Assembly: GCA_023266575.1 (NCBI GenBank)
Contig: JAHFPV010000008.1
Coordinates: 1-64,000, forward strand
Source: Sphingobium sp.
Lineage (GTDB): Bacteria > Pseudomonadota > Alphaproteobacteria > Sphingomonadales > Sphingomonadaceae
Length of the DNA: 64,000 nucleotides
Direction: 5' to 3'
The position numbers were made by a program, and so were the translations under genes. Under the pieces are notes generated by a model, which was not told the origin of the DNA, ran no database searches, and saw only the letters and a list, made by a program, of their open reading frames with translations. Numbering within the stretch: the first letter of the stretch is position 1; each line of letters starts with the position of its first letter. Shown here one piece after another: positions 46,190 through 53,918 of the stretch.

Positions 46190-46218
46190 GGGCGGTGCCG
46201 AAAGGTGCCGCCCTTTTT
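46190..46218 (+). terminator. Rho-independent terminator after rplJL
   Basis: The stem GGGCGG/CCGCCC, extended by TGCC-GAAA-GGTG pairs, is followed by TTTTT. Confidence 0.88.
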
Positions 46219-46244
46219 CTGTTTTGCGGGGCGGTCCACACGCC

Positions 46245-46341
46245 CCGTCATCCCGGACTTGATCCGGGATCCATTCACGCAACGGTCGTGATTCTGAGCA
46301 AAGGTAGAGCCAATGGATCCTGACTTTCGTCAGGATGACGG
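46245..46341. repeat. Palindromic intergenic repeat, family B
   Basis: It begins CCGTCATCCCGGACTTGATC and ends CGTCAGGATGACGG. Outer arms (CCGTCAT/ATGACGG) are shared with 46843-46936 and 59769-59851. It fills most of the gap between rplL and the next gene. Confidence 0.7.
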
Positions 46342-46466
46342 CGTTGGTGATTGGCAGGTGACGACCATTAGTTGCCGGTTACCCTAATTCCTGCGTTCCT
46401 TCAAAGCCGACATTGCGTAAAGGCGTGGCTAACTGCTAGAAATCGCATCATAATGGATTGTGCTGG

Positions 46467-46787
46467 ATGAGTGCCAACGTGATTATCGTGAGCAACAAAG
46501 TGCAAATCAGGAGATGCGCGCGGCTTTCGCAGGTATTTTTGGCCTATGTGCCAGCAATCATGTTCGCGGCGGCAGTCGTGTCTTTTTTTGCCCAGTCCTA
46601 CCTCGGATTTTTGTTTTTCTTGGCGGTGCCAGTTTCTCTCGCGGTAGGCTTCATCATTGCCGCCATAGGAGTGGCGCGCCTTCGATGCTGGCATTGCGGC
46701 GACCGCTTTCTATCGATCGCTTACCCAGCATGGCCCTTTCAAAGCTCCTGTGCCCACTGCTGCACGTCGATCAATGAACCGGACTGA
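46467..46787 (+). CDS. Small membrane protein with a zinc-ribbon-like tail
   Basis: The 106-aa frame has two strongly hydrophobic segments (VFLAYVPAIMFAAAVVSFFA; FLFFLAVPVSLAVGFIIAAI). A C-terminal CWHCGDRF...CAHCCTS pair of CxxC-type knuckles follows, able to bind zinc. No family recognised. Base use is less GC-rich than its neighbours. It stands alone between two family B repeats, so it may be an inserted gene. A TTG at 46458 is an alternative start. Confidence 0.55.
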   Translation: MSANVIIVSNKVQIRRCARLSQVFLAYVPAIMFAAAVVSFFAQSYLGFLFFLAVPVSLAVGFIIAAIGVARLRCWHCGDRFLSIAYPAWPFQSSCAHCCTSINEPD

Positions 46788-46842
46788 TCGCACATAACGA
46801 CCATTTGTTTTCCTAAAGCCGCAAGTCCGCTTACCACCCCTC

Positions 46843-46936
46843 CCCGTCATGCTGACGACCCGAAGGGCAGCGTAGCTAAAGTCAGCATCCAGGGTCGCGC
46901 AAACCGCCCTGGATCCCGGCGTGCGCCGGGATGACG
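46843..46936. repeat. Palindromic intergenic repeat, family B
   Basis: It begins CCCGTCATGCTGACGACCCG and ends GCGCCGGGATGACGG, with a CCAGGGTCGCGCAAACCGCCCTGG hairpin inside. Related to 46245-46341 and 59769-59851. Confidence 0.7.
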
Positions 46937-47039
46937 GAACAGGCATATGATCGCTCCCCTCCCCGCCCCACACTGGCACGCCACCACCCCAAAAACCCGT
47001 TCCCACTTTCCCCCAGTCTGTTCTACAAGCGGAACAGAG

Positions 47040-47486
47040 ATGCCGCGCGCCCTTTCATCCGAGACGCTTCATGCGACCAGCGTGGCCATTGGTGGCCGCG
47101 CGGTTTTGCTGTGCGGGGTGAGCGGGATCGGGAAGTCCGATCTGGCGCTGCGGCTGATCGATCGGGGGGCGGTGCTGATCAGCGATGATTATACGCTGGT
47201 CAAGCGGGTGGACGGCCAACTGGTCGCCACCGCGCCCGTGACGATCGTCGGCAAGATGGAGGTGCGCGGGCTTGGCATCGTGGCGATGCCCCATGTCGCC
47301 GATGTGCCGGTCGCGCTGCTGGTCGATCTGTTCGACAAGGTGGACCGGATGCCGCTGGAGCCGCTGATGCGCACGGTGGCGGGGATGGACGTGCGCGTCG
47401 TGAAGATCGCGCCGCTCGAAACCTCCGCGCCGATCAAGGTCGAACTGGCGCTGCGGACGCTGGGTCAGGGATCGGGCACGCCATGA
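47040..47486 (+). CDS. hprK: HPr kinase/phosphorylase, short alphaproteobacterial form
   Basis: The 148-aa protein keeps only the catalytic domain. Walker A is CGVSGIGKSDLAL, the acidic strand is VLISDDYTLV, and the family signature is MEVRGLGIVAMP. The N-terminal domain of Gram-positive HprK is missing, as usual in alphaproteobacteria. It should phosphorylate or dephosphorylate a serine of HPr (48845-49117). The start at 47040 was chosen because the upstream extension is intergenic-like. It overlaps rapZ (ATGA at 47483-47486). Confidence 0.92.
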   Translation: MPRALSSETLHATSVAIGGRAVLLCGVSGIGKSDLALRLIDRGAVLISDDYTLVKRVDGQLVATAPVTIVGKMEVRGLGIVAMPHVADVPVALLVDLFDKVDRMPLEPLMRTVAGMDVRVVKIAPLETSAPIKVELALRTLGQGSGTP

Positions 47487-48421
47487 CCCAATCCCACCCC
47501 AAATCCATCCTCCTCCTGTCCGGCCTGTCCGGCGCGGGCAAGACCACGGCGCTGAAAACGCTGGAAGATATGGGCTGGGAGGTGGTGGACAATCTGCCGC
47601 TCGTCCTGCTCGACCGGCTGCTCGACACCCCCCTGCCCGCTGGCCATGCGGGCGCAGACGACCGACCGCTGGCGCTGGGCATCGACGCGCGCACCCGTGG
47701 GTTCGACGCCAATGCCATCGTCCAGCGGATCAAGGCGCTGCGCGACAATCATGGTCATGATGTCGAAACCCTGTTCCTCGATTGCTCCGGCACCGAACTG
47801 GAGCGCCGCTTTGCCGAGACGCGGCGGCGGCATCCGCTGGCGCTCGATCGCCCGGCAGCCGACGGGATTGCGCGCGAACGCGAACTGACCGAACCGCTGC
47901 GCCGCTGGGCGACCCAAGTGATCGACACCACCAATTTCTCAAGCAACGCGCTGCAACAGGCAATCCGCGACCGTTTCTCGCGCGAGCGGCTGTCGGACCC
48001 GGTGCTGACCATCCTGTCCTTCGGCTTTTCGCGCGGGATGCCGCGCAACGCCGACCTGATGTTCGACATGCGATTCCTGCGCAACCCGCATTGGGACGAG
48101 GCGTTGCGGGCCAAGACGGGGCAGGATGCGGACGTCGCCGCCTATATCATCGCCGATCCGGCCTATGAGGAGGCGGTCGGGAAAATCGAGGAACTGCTCA
48201 AAATCGTCCTGCCGCGCTACGCGGAAGCGGGGAAAGCCTATATTACCGTAGCCTTTGGCTGCACCGGGGGACGGCATCGGTCGGTTCATGTGGCCGAACG
48301 TGTCGCCAGATACTTGCAAGATGCGGGCTTTTCGCCCACGGTCTCGCACCGCAATATGGAATCGGCGCCACAGGATAGTCTGGAGAAGCGCCCACCGGGA
48401 GGCCCGAAAGCAATATCATGA
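47483..48421 (+). CDS. rapZ: RapZ/YvcJ family nucleotide-binding protein
   Basis: The 312-aa P-loop protein has Walker A LSGLSGAGKTTALKTLEDMG, DNLPLVLLDRLL and the C-terminal hallmark YITVAFGCTGGRHRSVHVAE. In E. coli RapZ guides RNase E to a small RNA; in alphaproteobacteria the conserved link is to the PTS cluster. It is coupled to hprK by an ATGA overlap; EIIA follows 22 bp after its stop. Confidence 0.94.
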   Translation: MTQSHPKSILLLSGLSGAGKTTALKTLEDMGWEVVDNLPLVLLDRLLDTPLPAGHAGADDRPLALGIDARTRGFDANAIVQRIKALRDNHGHDVETLFLDCSGTELERRFAETRRRHPLALDRPAADGIARERELTEPLRRWATQVIDTTNFSSNALQQAIRDRFSRERLSDPVLTILSFGFSRGMPRNADLMFDMRFLRNPHWDEALRAKTGQDADVAAYIIADPAYEEAVGKIEELLKIVLPRYAEAGKAYITVAFGCTGGRHRSVHVAERVARYLQDAGFSPTVSHRNMESAPQDSLEKRPPGGPKAIS

Positions 48422-48443
48422 AGCAGGTGGGCCGCAAAAGCAC

Positions 48444-48848
48444 ATGATCGGACTCGTACTCGTCACCCATGGGTCGCTTGCGACCGAATTCGTCGTCGCG
48501 ATGGAACATGTCGTCGGCCCGCAGCAGCAGATCGAAACGATCTGCATCGGGCCCGAGGATGACATGGAATTGCGCCGCGCCGACATCGCGACCGCGGTTG
48601 CCCGCGTCAATGACGGCAGCGGTGTCATATTGCTGACCGATCTGTTCGGCGGCACCCCTTCCAATCTGGCGATTTCGCTGCTGAAGGCGGGCGAGATCGA
48701 GGTGATCGCGGGCATCAACCTGCCCATGCTGATCCGGCTGGAAAGCGCGCGCAAGGTGATGGACGTGAAAGCCGCCGTCGCCGCCGCGCGGGAGGCGGGA
48801 CAGAAATATATCAGCGTCGCGTCGGAACTGTTGGGCAGCACCACATGA
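48444..48848 (+). CDS. PTS EIIA component, mannose type
   Basis: The 134-aa EIIA-Man domain has its phospho-His in IGLVLVTHGSLA (residue 9) and VILLTDLFGGTPSNLAISLL and EVIAGINLPMLIRL. No EIIB, C or D is nearby, so it should act as a regulatory phosphate acceptor rather than in sugar uptake. It overlaps the HPr gene (ATGA at 48845-48848). Confidence 0.93.
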   Translation: MIGLVLVTHGSLATEFVVAMEHVVGPQQQIETICIGPEDDMELRRADIATAVARVNDGSGVILLTDLFGGTPSNLAISLLKAGEIEVIAGINLPMLIRLESARKVMDVKAAVAAAREAGQKYISVASELLGSTT

Positions 48849-49117
48849 ATGAAGTCAGCCAGGAAGTCCTTATCAGCAACAAGCGCGGCCTCCACGCCCG
48901 CGCCAGCGCCAAATTCGTGACCCTGGCGAGCGGCCTGCCCGCCGACATCATCGTAAGTAAGGATGGCAGCGACGTGACCGGCACGTCGATCATGGGCCTG
49001 ATGATGCTGGGCGCGGCAATGGGAGACAGCATCACCATCAAGGCGACCGGCCCGGAAGCGGTCGATTCGCTGGGCAAGCTGGTCGGCCTGGTCGAGGATA
49101 AATTCGGGGAGGAATGA
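48845..49117 (+). CDS. HPr family phosphocarrier protein
   Basis: The 90-aa HPr has its active His in NKRGLHARASAKFV and a serine region (TSIMGLMMLGAAMG) with the Ser that HprK phosphorylates. It takes phosphate from PtsP (21104-23377) and passes it to EIIA. Last gene of hprK-rapZ-EIIA-HPr. Confidence 0.95.
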   Translation: MNEVSQEVLISNKRGLHARASAKFVTLASGLPADIIVSKDGSDVTGTSIMGLMMLGAAMGDSITIKATGPEAVDSLGKLVGLVEDKFGEE

Positions 49118-49118
49118 C

Positions 49119-49211
49119 CCCTCTCCCTTCGAGGGTCGGCCAGAGTCACGTGCCTCTGGCCGAGGTTGCGCAGACTTGGCAGCTTGCTGCCTAGTCGAAG
49201 CTGGGAGAGGG
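49119..49211. repeat. Intergenic inverted repeat
   Basis: CCCCTCTCCCTTCGAGGGTC and the end AGTCGAAGCTGGGAGAGGG pair across a GGCCAGAG...CTCTGGCC hairpin. Confidence 0.6.
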
Positions 49212-49305
49212 TGTGCCGTCCTCTCGCAAACACGCGACCCCCGCGCCTAACCTCACTGCGTTCGGCAAGGCTTCATATCCTTCTCCCCGCCGGGTAGAAG
49301 GCGCA

Positions 49306-50385
49306 TCAACTCCCCACTTCGCCTTCGCGCCGCATCTGCGTAAAGATATTCCACGTCGCGATGAACAGTGCCGCGATCACCGGGCCGATGACGATGCCGT
49401 TAAAGCCGAACATCTCGATCCCCCCCAGCGTCGAAATCAGCACGACATAGTCGGGGATGCGTGTCTCGCGGCCGACCAGTATCGGACGCAGCAGATTGTC
49501 GACCGATCCGATGATCAGCGCGCCTGCCGCAACCAGCACGACCCCCTGCCAGATTGCGCCTGTGGCGAACAGATACAGCGCAACCGGCGCCCAAACCAGC
49601 GCCGCGCCAATAGCGGGCAATAGCGAGAAAGCGCCCATCAGCACACCCCACAGCAAGGCGCCCTGTATGCCGAGCATCCAGAAGATGACCCCGCCGATAA
49701 AACCCTGCACGATGGCAACGACCAGGCTGCCCTTCACGGTAGCACGGATCACCACGACGAAACGGTGGAGCAGCGCCTCGCGCTGATGCGCGCGCAAGGG
49801 GGCGGCATCGGCGAAGCGCTGCGACAGCCGCTCCCCGTCACGCAGCAGGAAGAAGGCGAGATAGAGCATGACGCCCAGCGCGACGATGAAGCTGAATGCG
49901 CTCTGCCCGATCAGCAGCGCCTGCCCCGCCAGCGTGCGGAAGCTGCTGGTGATGCCCTGCGTCACAGTGACGCGGGCAGCGTCGAAATTGCTGAACCCCA
50001 TGCGCCGCAACATGCCATGCGCCCAGTCGGGCAAGGCGTTCTGCATCTGCGCGAACATGCGGGCGAAATCGATCTTGCCCGACTGGATCTGCGCGTAGAA
50101 ATGCGCCGCTTCCTGAATCAGCGCGATCGACAGCAAGATGGCCGGAATGATGACGATGGCGATGATCAGCAGCAACGTCAGCAGCGCCGCGCTATTGCGA
50201 TGGCCCGGCATCCGCGCCGCGATCCGCTGGTTCACCGGCCAGAACAATACCGCGATGATTACCCCCCACAGCACGGCGGCAAAGAAAGGCTCCAGCACGA
50301 ACGCAAAGGCGATGCTGACCAGAATGACGAGGCCAAGGAAGAATCCGTCCTCGATGCGGGTGTGGCTGGTATGCGGCGTGGTCAT
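49306..50385 (-). CDS. AI-2E family transporter-like membrane protein
   Basis: The 359-aa protein has seven to eight transmembrane helices in the AI-2E/PerM layout: two N-terminal helices (GLVILVSIAFAFVLEPFFAA), a middle amphipathic domain, and the C-terminal motifs IQGALLWGVLMGAFSLLPAIG and GSVDNLLRPILVG, LGGIEMFGFNGIVIGPVI. Substrates vary in this family. The start at 50385 has GGGGGTGAA before it. Confidence 0.88.
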   Translation of the reverse strand: MTTPHTSHTRIEDGFFLGLVILVSIAFAFVLEPFFAAVLWGVIIAVLFWPVNQRIAARMPGHRNSAALLTLLLIIAIVIIPAILLSIALIQEAAHFYAQIQSGKIDFARMFAQMQNALPDWAHGMLRRMGFSNFDAARVTVTQGITSSFRTLAGQALLIGQSAFSFIVALGVMLYLAFFLLRDGERLSQRFADAAPLRAHQREALLHRFVVVIRATVKGSLVVAIVQGFIGGVIFWMLGIQGALLWGVLMGAFSLLPAIGAALVWAPVALYLFATGAIWQGVVLVAAGALIIGSVDNLLRPILVGRETRIPDYVVLISTLGGIEMFGFNGIVIGPVIAALFIATWNIFTQMRREGEVGS

Positions 50386-50512
50386 TTCACCCCCGTAAGC
50401 AAGATCGGGCGGCAAATCCATGGGGCAGCCCATCGGTTCCAACCCCCCTGTCCTTTTATGTATTCGCCCGGTAGAGAAGCCGCTTCATCCGCCTATCGGG
50501 AACAGACGCAAC

Positions 50513-51310
50513 GTGGCACGCGAAATCACCGGATTTTCCAACCCGCTGGTGAAGCGCGTCCGATCTCTGCGTGAAAAGAAATTTCGCAAGGCCGAGGGGC
50601 TGTTCCTCGCCGAAGGGCTGCGCATCCTGACCGAAGCGCGCGAGGAAGGAGTGCTGCCCGAAATGCTGTTCCATGCCGGGTCCACCCACCCGCTGGCGAT
50701 CAACCTGATCGCGGCGATGGAGGCGGCGGGCGGCGATGTGATCGAAACATCCGCCGACATCCTCTCCAAGATCAGCGGCAAGGATAATGCGCAGGCCGTG
50801 GTCGGCGTCTATCGCGACCGGCTGACCCCGCTGGAAAAGCTGGACCGCAACACGGCGGACATCTGGATCGTCGCGCAATCGCTGCGCGATCCGGGCAATC
50901 TGGGCACGATATTGCGCACCGGCGACGCGGTGGGGGCTGGCGGGCTGATCCTGATCGACGATTGCGTCGATCCCTTCTCGGTCGAATCGGTGCGCGCGTC
51001 GATGGGCGCGCTGTTCACCCAGTCGATCACCCAGGCGCGCTGGGGCGAGTTCATGCACTGGCTGCGGCAGGGTCCGGGCGAACTGATCGGCACCAGCCTG
51101 AAGGCCACCCATGATTATCAGGAACCGCGCTATGCCAGCCCGTCCTTCCTGCTGGTCGGCAATGAGGCGCAGGGACTGCCGGAATCGTACGAGGCGGAAT
51201 GCGACCTGCTGGTCAAGATGCCGATGTTGGGCAAGGCCGACAGCCTGAACGCGGCGGTGGCGACCGCAGTGATGGCCTATGAATTGCTGAACCAGAAACG
51301 GAGGGCGTGA
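50513..51310 (+). CDS. SpoU (TrmH)-family RNA 2'-O-methyltransferase
   Basis: The 265-aa protein has an RNA-binding N-terminal part (SNPLVKRVRSLREKKFRKAE, GLFLAEGLRIL) and the knotted SPOUT domain: SLRDPGNLGTILRTGDAVG, LLVGNEAQGLPE and MLGKADSLNAAVATAVMAYE. The likely substrate is 23S rRNA or tRNA; the exact base cannot be told. The start is probably GTG 50513, since no ATG fits the conserved N-terminus. The transporter follows 2 bp after its stop. Confidence 0.9.
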   Translation: MAREITGFSNPLVKRVRSLREKKFRKAEGLFLAEGLRILTEAREEGVLPEMLFHAGSTHPLAINLIAAMEAAGGDVIETSADILSKISGKDNAQAVVGVYRDRLTPLEKLDRNTADIWIVAQSLRDPGNLGTILRTGDAVGAGGLILIDDCVDPFSVESVRASMGALFTQSITQARWGEFMHWLRQGPGELIGTSLKATHDYQEPRYASPSFLLVGNEAQGLPESYEAECDLLVKMPMLGKADSLNAAVATAVMAYELLNQKRRA

Positions 51311-51312
51311 GG

Positions 51313-52614
51313 ATGGCGGGTGCGGGGGCGCAAATGAGCGGCATCGGCGAAATGTGGCGGCACAAGCGTGTGCTGACCGCCAGCCTGGTCGGCACGGCAG
51401 TGGAGTTTTACGACTTCTACATCTACGCGACCGCCGCCAGCCTGATCTTCCCCTCGCTCTTCTTCCCCTCCTCCTCGCCCTCCGCGCAGCTGATGGCTTC
51501 CTATGGCAGCCTGGCCCTCGCCTTCTTCGCGCGGCCCGTGGGTGCGGCGGTGTTCGGCCATTATGGCGATCGCGTCGGACGCAAGGCCACGCTGGTCGCG
51601 TCGCTGATGCTGATGGGTGGCTGCACCCTGCTGATCGGATTCCTGCCGACCTATGCGATGATCGGTTACTGGGCGCCGCTGATCCTGTGCGTGCTACGCT
51701 TTGGCCAGGGTTTCGGGCTGGGCGGCGAATGGGGCGGCGCAGCGCTGCTGGCGGTGGAGAACGCCCCGCCCGGCTGGCGCGCGCGCTTTGGCATGTTCCC
51801 GCAACTAGGCGCGCCGGTCGGCTTCATAGCCGCCAACGGCCTGTTCCTGATATTGGGCGCGCTGCTGACCGAAGAGGATTTTCTGGCCTGGGGCTGGCGC
51901 CTGCCGTTCCTGGGCAGCGCGGTGCTGGTGATATTGGGGCTGTGGGTTCGCCTGAAACTTACCGAAACCCCCGAATTTGCCGCAGCCCAGAAAGAAACGC
52001 CGCCGCCCGCCGTGCCGCTCGCCACCCTGCTATCCTCGCATCTGGGCGCGGCGATCGCCGGCACCTTCGCCTGCGCCGCCTGCTTTGCGGTCTATTATAT
52101 CGCGACCGCCTTCGCGCTCGGCTACGGCACCACGGCGCTGAAAATCGACCGGGAAATCTTCCTCGCCATCCAGCTGGGCGCGATCCTGTTCATGGCGGCC
52201 AGTATCATCTTGGCGGGATGGTGGGCCGATCGCACCAGCCCCACCACCGCGCTTGCCTGGGGCTGTGTCGGCACGGTCGTGATGGGACTTGTCTTTGGTC
52301 CGATGATCGGCACCGGCGCGCTGCTGCCGATCTTCGTGGCGCTCAGCCTCGCCCTCTTCATGATGGGCTTCATCTACGGGCCGCTGGGTGCCTATCTGCC
52401 CGCCCTCTTCCCGATCCAGCTGCGCTATACCGGCGCATCCTTCGCCTTCAATCTGGGCGGCATCATCGGCGGCGCGCTAGCCCCGATCGTCGCCACCTGG
52501 CTGATCGGCGCGCAGGGTGTCGGGCTGGTCGGTCTCTATATGTCGCTGGCGGCGCTCATCAGCCTTGGCGGGCTATGGTGGACCAGCCGCCAGCAAAGCT
52601 TACCGGATCGCTGA
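51313..52614 (+). CDS. MFS transporter of the metabolite:H+ symporter type
   Basis: The 433-aa protein has 12 hydrophobic segments and MHS-family marks: GTAVEFYDFYIYATAA in helix 1, FGHYGDRVGRKATL in loop 2-3, and RFGQGFGLGGEWGGAALL. Relatives import dicarboxylates, citrate, shikimate or betaines with protons. The substrate is not deducible. ATG 51334 is an alternative start. Confidence 0.9.
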   Translation: MAGAGAQMSGIGEMWRHKRVLTASLVGTAVEFYDFYIYATAASLIFPSLFFPSSSPSAQLMASYGSLALAFFARPVGAAVFGHYGDRVGRKATLVASLMLMGGCTLLIGFLPTYAMIGYWAPLILCVLRFGQGFGLGGEWGGAALLAVENAPPGWRARFGMFPQLGAPVGFIAANGLFLILGALLTEEDFLAWGWRLPFLGSAVLVILGLWVRLKLTETPEFAAAQKETPPPAVPLATLLSSHLGAAIAGTFACAACFAVYYIATAFALGYGTTALKIDREIFLAIQLGAILFMAASIILAGWWADRTSPTTALAWGCVGTVVMGLVFGPMIGTGALLPIFVALSLALFMMGFIYGPLGAYLPALFPIQLRYTGASFAFNLGGIIGGALAPIVATWLIGAQGVGLVGLYMSLAALISLGGLWWTSRQQSLPDR

Positions 52615-52662
52615 CAAACAGCGTTAATCCCGGCTTTACCATGTTGTGGCAAAGCCGGTCGG

Positions 52663-53154
52663 ATGACGATCCGACGCCTTGCCCTTGCTGCCAGCATGAT
52701 ACTGACATTGGCCACCGCGCCGATGGCAAAGGCTGCGCCAGCGACCGGCGGGTCCAGCGCGACCATATTGGGCGGCCTGCGCGTCACCAAGACCAGCGAT
52801 CTCAATTTCGGGCAATTGGCGGTGCCTGCCCAGCCGGGCGTCGTGCGGGTGCGCGCCGACAATAGCCGTACGTGCAGCAGCGGGCTGGTCTGCATGGGCA
52901 GCGCCAGCGCGGCCTCCTTCACCATCTCCGGGCGGCCGAATGAGCGGGTAGAGATTGATCTCGACCGGTCGTCAGTGGACCTGACCAATGCAGCCGGCAA
53001 CCGGATAGCGGCCAGCCTCAGCCGGTCCCATTCCTTTATCCGTCTGAACGGGGGCGAAGCGGTGTTCCAGATTTTCGGCACGTTGCAGGTCCGCGCCAAT
53101 CAGGCGGTTGGCACCTATCGCGGCAGTTTCAACGTGCTCGTGCAATATCACTGA
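52663..53154 (+). CDS. DUF4402-containing exported protein
   Basis: The 163-aa protein has a signal peptide (LALAASMILTLATAPMAKA) and the DUF4402 pattern: LGGLRVTKTSDLNFGQLAVP, beta-rich body, and a C-terminal VGTYRGSFNVLVQYH. Two cysteines (CSSGLVC) may form a disulfide. The domain resembles pilin or surface-structure subunits. No chaperone or usher genes are nearby. Confidence 0.82.
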   Translation: MTIRRLALAASMILTLATAPMAKAAPATGGSSATILGGLRVTKTSDLNFGQLAVPAQPGVVRVRADNSRTCSSGLVCMGSASAASFTISGRPNERVEIDLDRSSVDLTNAAGNRIAASLSRSHSFIRLNGGEAVFQIFGTLQVRANQAVGTYRGSFNVLVQYH

Positions 53155-53166
53155 GGCCGCCGTCGG

Positions 53167-53700
53167 TCAGTCCATCGCCTTGCGCATCAGGATCATGGGC
53201 ACACCGCTATCTTCAAACGGGCGCACATCGACAAAGCCGAAGCTGCGGTAGAGCGGCGCGCCCGCCAGCGTCGCGGACAATTCCAGCGCGGCAAAGCCCT
53301 CCGCTCGCGCCGCGGCCTGACAGAGCGACAGGACGAGCGTGCCCACGCCTTTGCGGACATGGTCGGGGTGGGTGTACATCGCCCGGACCTTCGCGGCCTC
53401 CGTCGCCGGATCGAGCAGCCGGTCATCACGCCCGGCGCTGTGATTGCCGCCATAGGCAGTCGCCCGCCGGCTCCAGCCGCCACAGCCCGCGATTGCATCG
53501 CCCTCTTCCACCACGAAATAGGTGCCATCGGCGATCAGGCGGCTGTCCAGCCCCATAAAGGCATGGCTGGCCCGCACCTGATCGGGCGTCAGGAAGGGTG
53601 ATTGCAACCGGTCGATCGCCTGCTGCATCAACGCGGCGAGCGTGAGTTCGTCAGCCGGGGTGGCGAGGCGGTGGGTCAGCGGCATATTTTTCTGCTGCAT
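53167..53700 (-). CDS. GNAT-family N-acetyltransferase
   Basis: The 177-aa protein has acetyltransferase fold features: HRLATPADELTLAALM at the N-terminus, the acetyl-CoA loop THPDHVRKGVGTLVLSLCQ and ALELSATLAGAPLYRSFGF. Substrate unknown. Divergent from the TonB-dependent receptor. A perfect palindrome lies 67-86 bp before its start. Confidence 0.88.
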   Translation of the reverse strand: MQQKNMPLTHRLATPADELTLAALMQQAIDRLQSPFLTPDQVRASHAFMGLDSRLIADGTYFVVEEGDAIAGCGGWSRRATAYGGNHSAGRDDRLLDPATEAAKVRAMYTHPDHVRKGVGTLVLSLCQAAARAEGFAALELSATLAGAPLYRSFGFVDVRPFEDSGVPMILMRKAMD

Positions 53701-53766
53701 AATTCCCTCGCCTTTTCAATCCCGACCCAGTCTCGTCCGGCAATGCTTCAGCAAAAATCGAAGAAT

Positions 53767-53786
53767 CTGTTACATTTATGTAACAG
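53767..53786. promoter_or_regulatory. Perfect 20-bp palindrome in a divergent promoter region
   Basis: CTGTTACAT-TT-ATGTAACAG has 9-bp arms without mismatch. It lies between the GNAT gene and the TonB-dependent receptor, in an AT-rich part of the 218-bp gap. It is placed to serve as operator for either or both; the regulator is unknown. Confidence 0.6.
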
Positions 53787-53918
53787 TTAAAAAAGATGCC
53801 GCGCAAATGTGAAACGACATGGCGGATCGAACCACATCGCCCGTTTTACACTCTAGCAACAAAACCAAGTGTCAGGGGATGGATGGAAAGGCCCATACAC
53901 CAAAGTAGGGGGCTTTAG

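Noticed and set aside
46401-46694. 97-codon minus-strand frame opposite the zinc-ribbon membrane protein
   Set aside because: The + strand frame has two clean hydrophobic helices and paired CxxC motifs, while the minus frame shows no recognisable feature.
51354-52865. 503-codon + strand frame inside the MFS gene
   Set aside because: Out-of-frame reading of the transporter; Arg/Pro/His-rich, with no hydrophobic segments.
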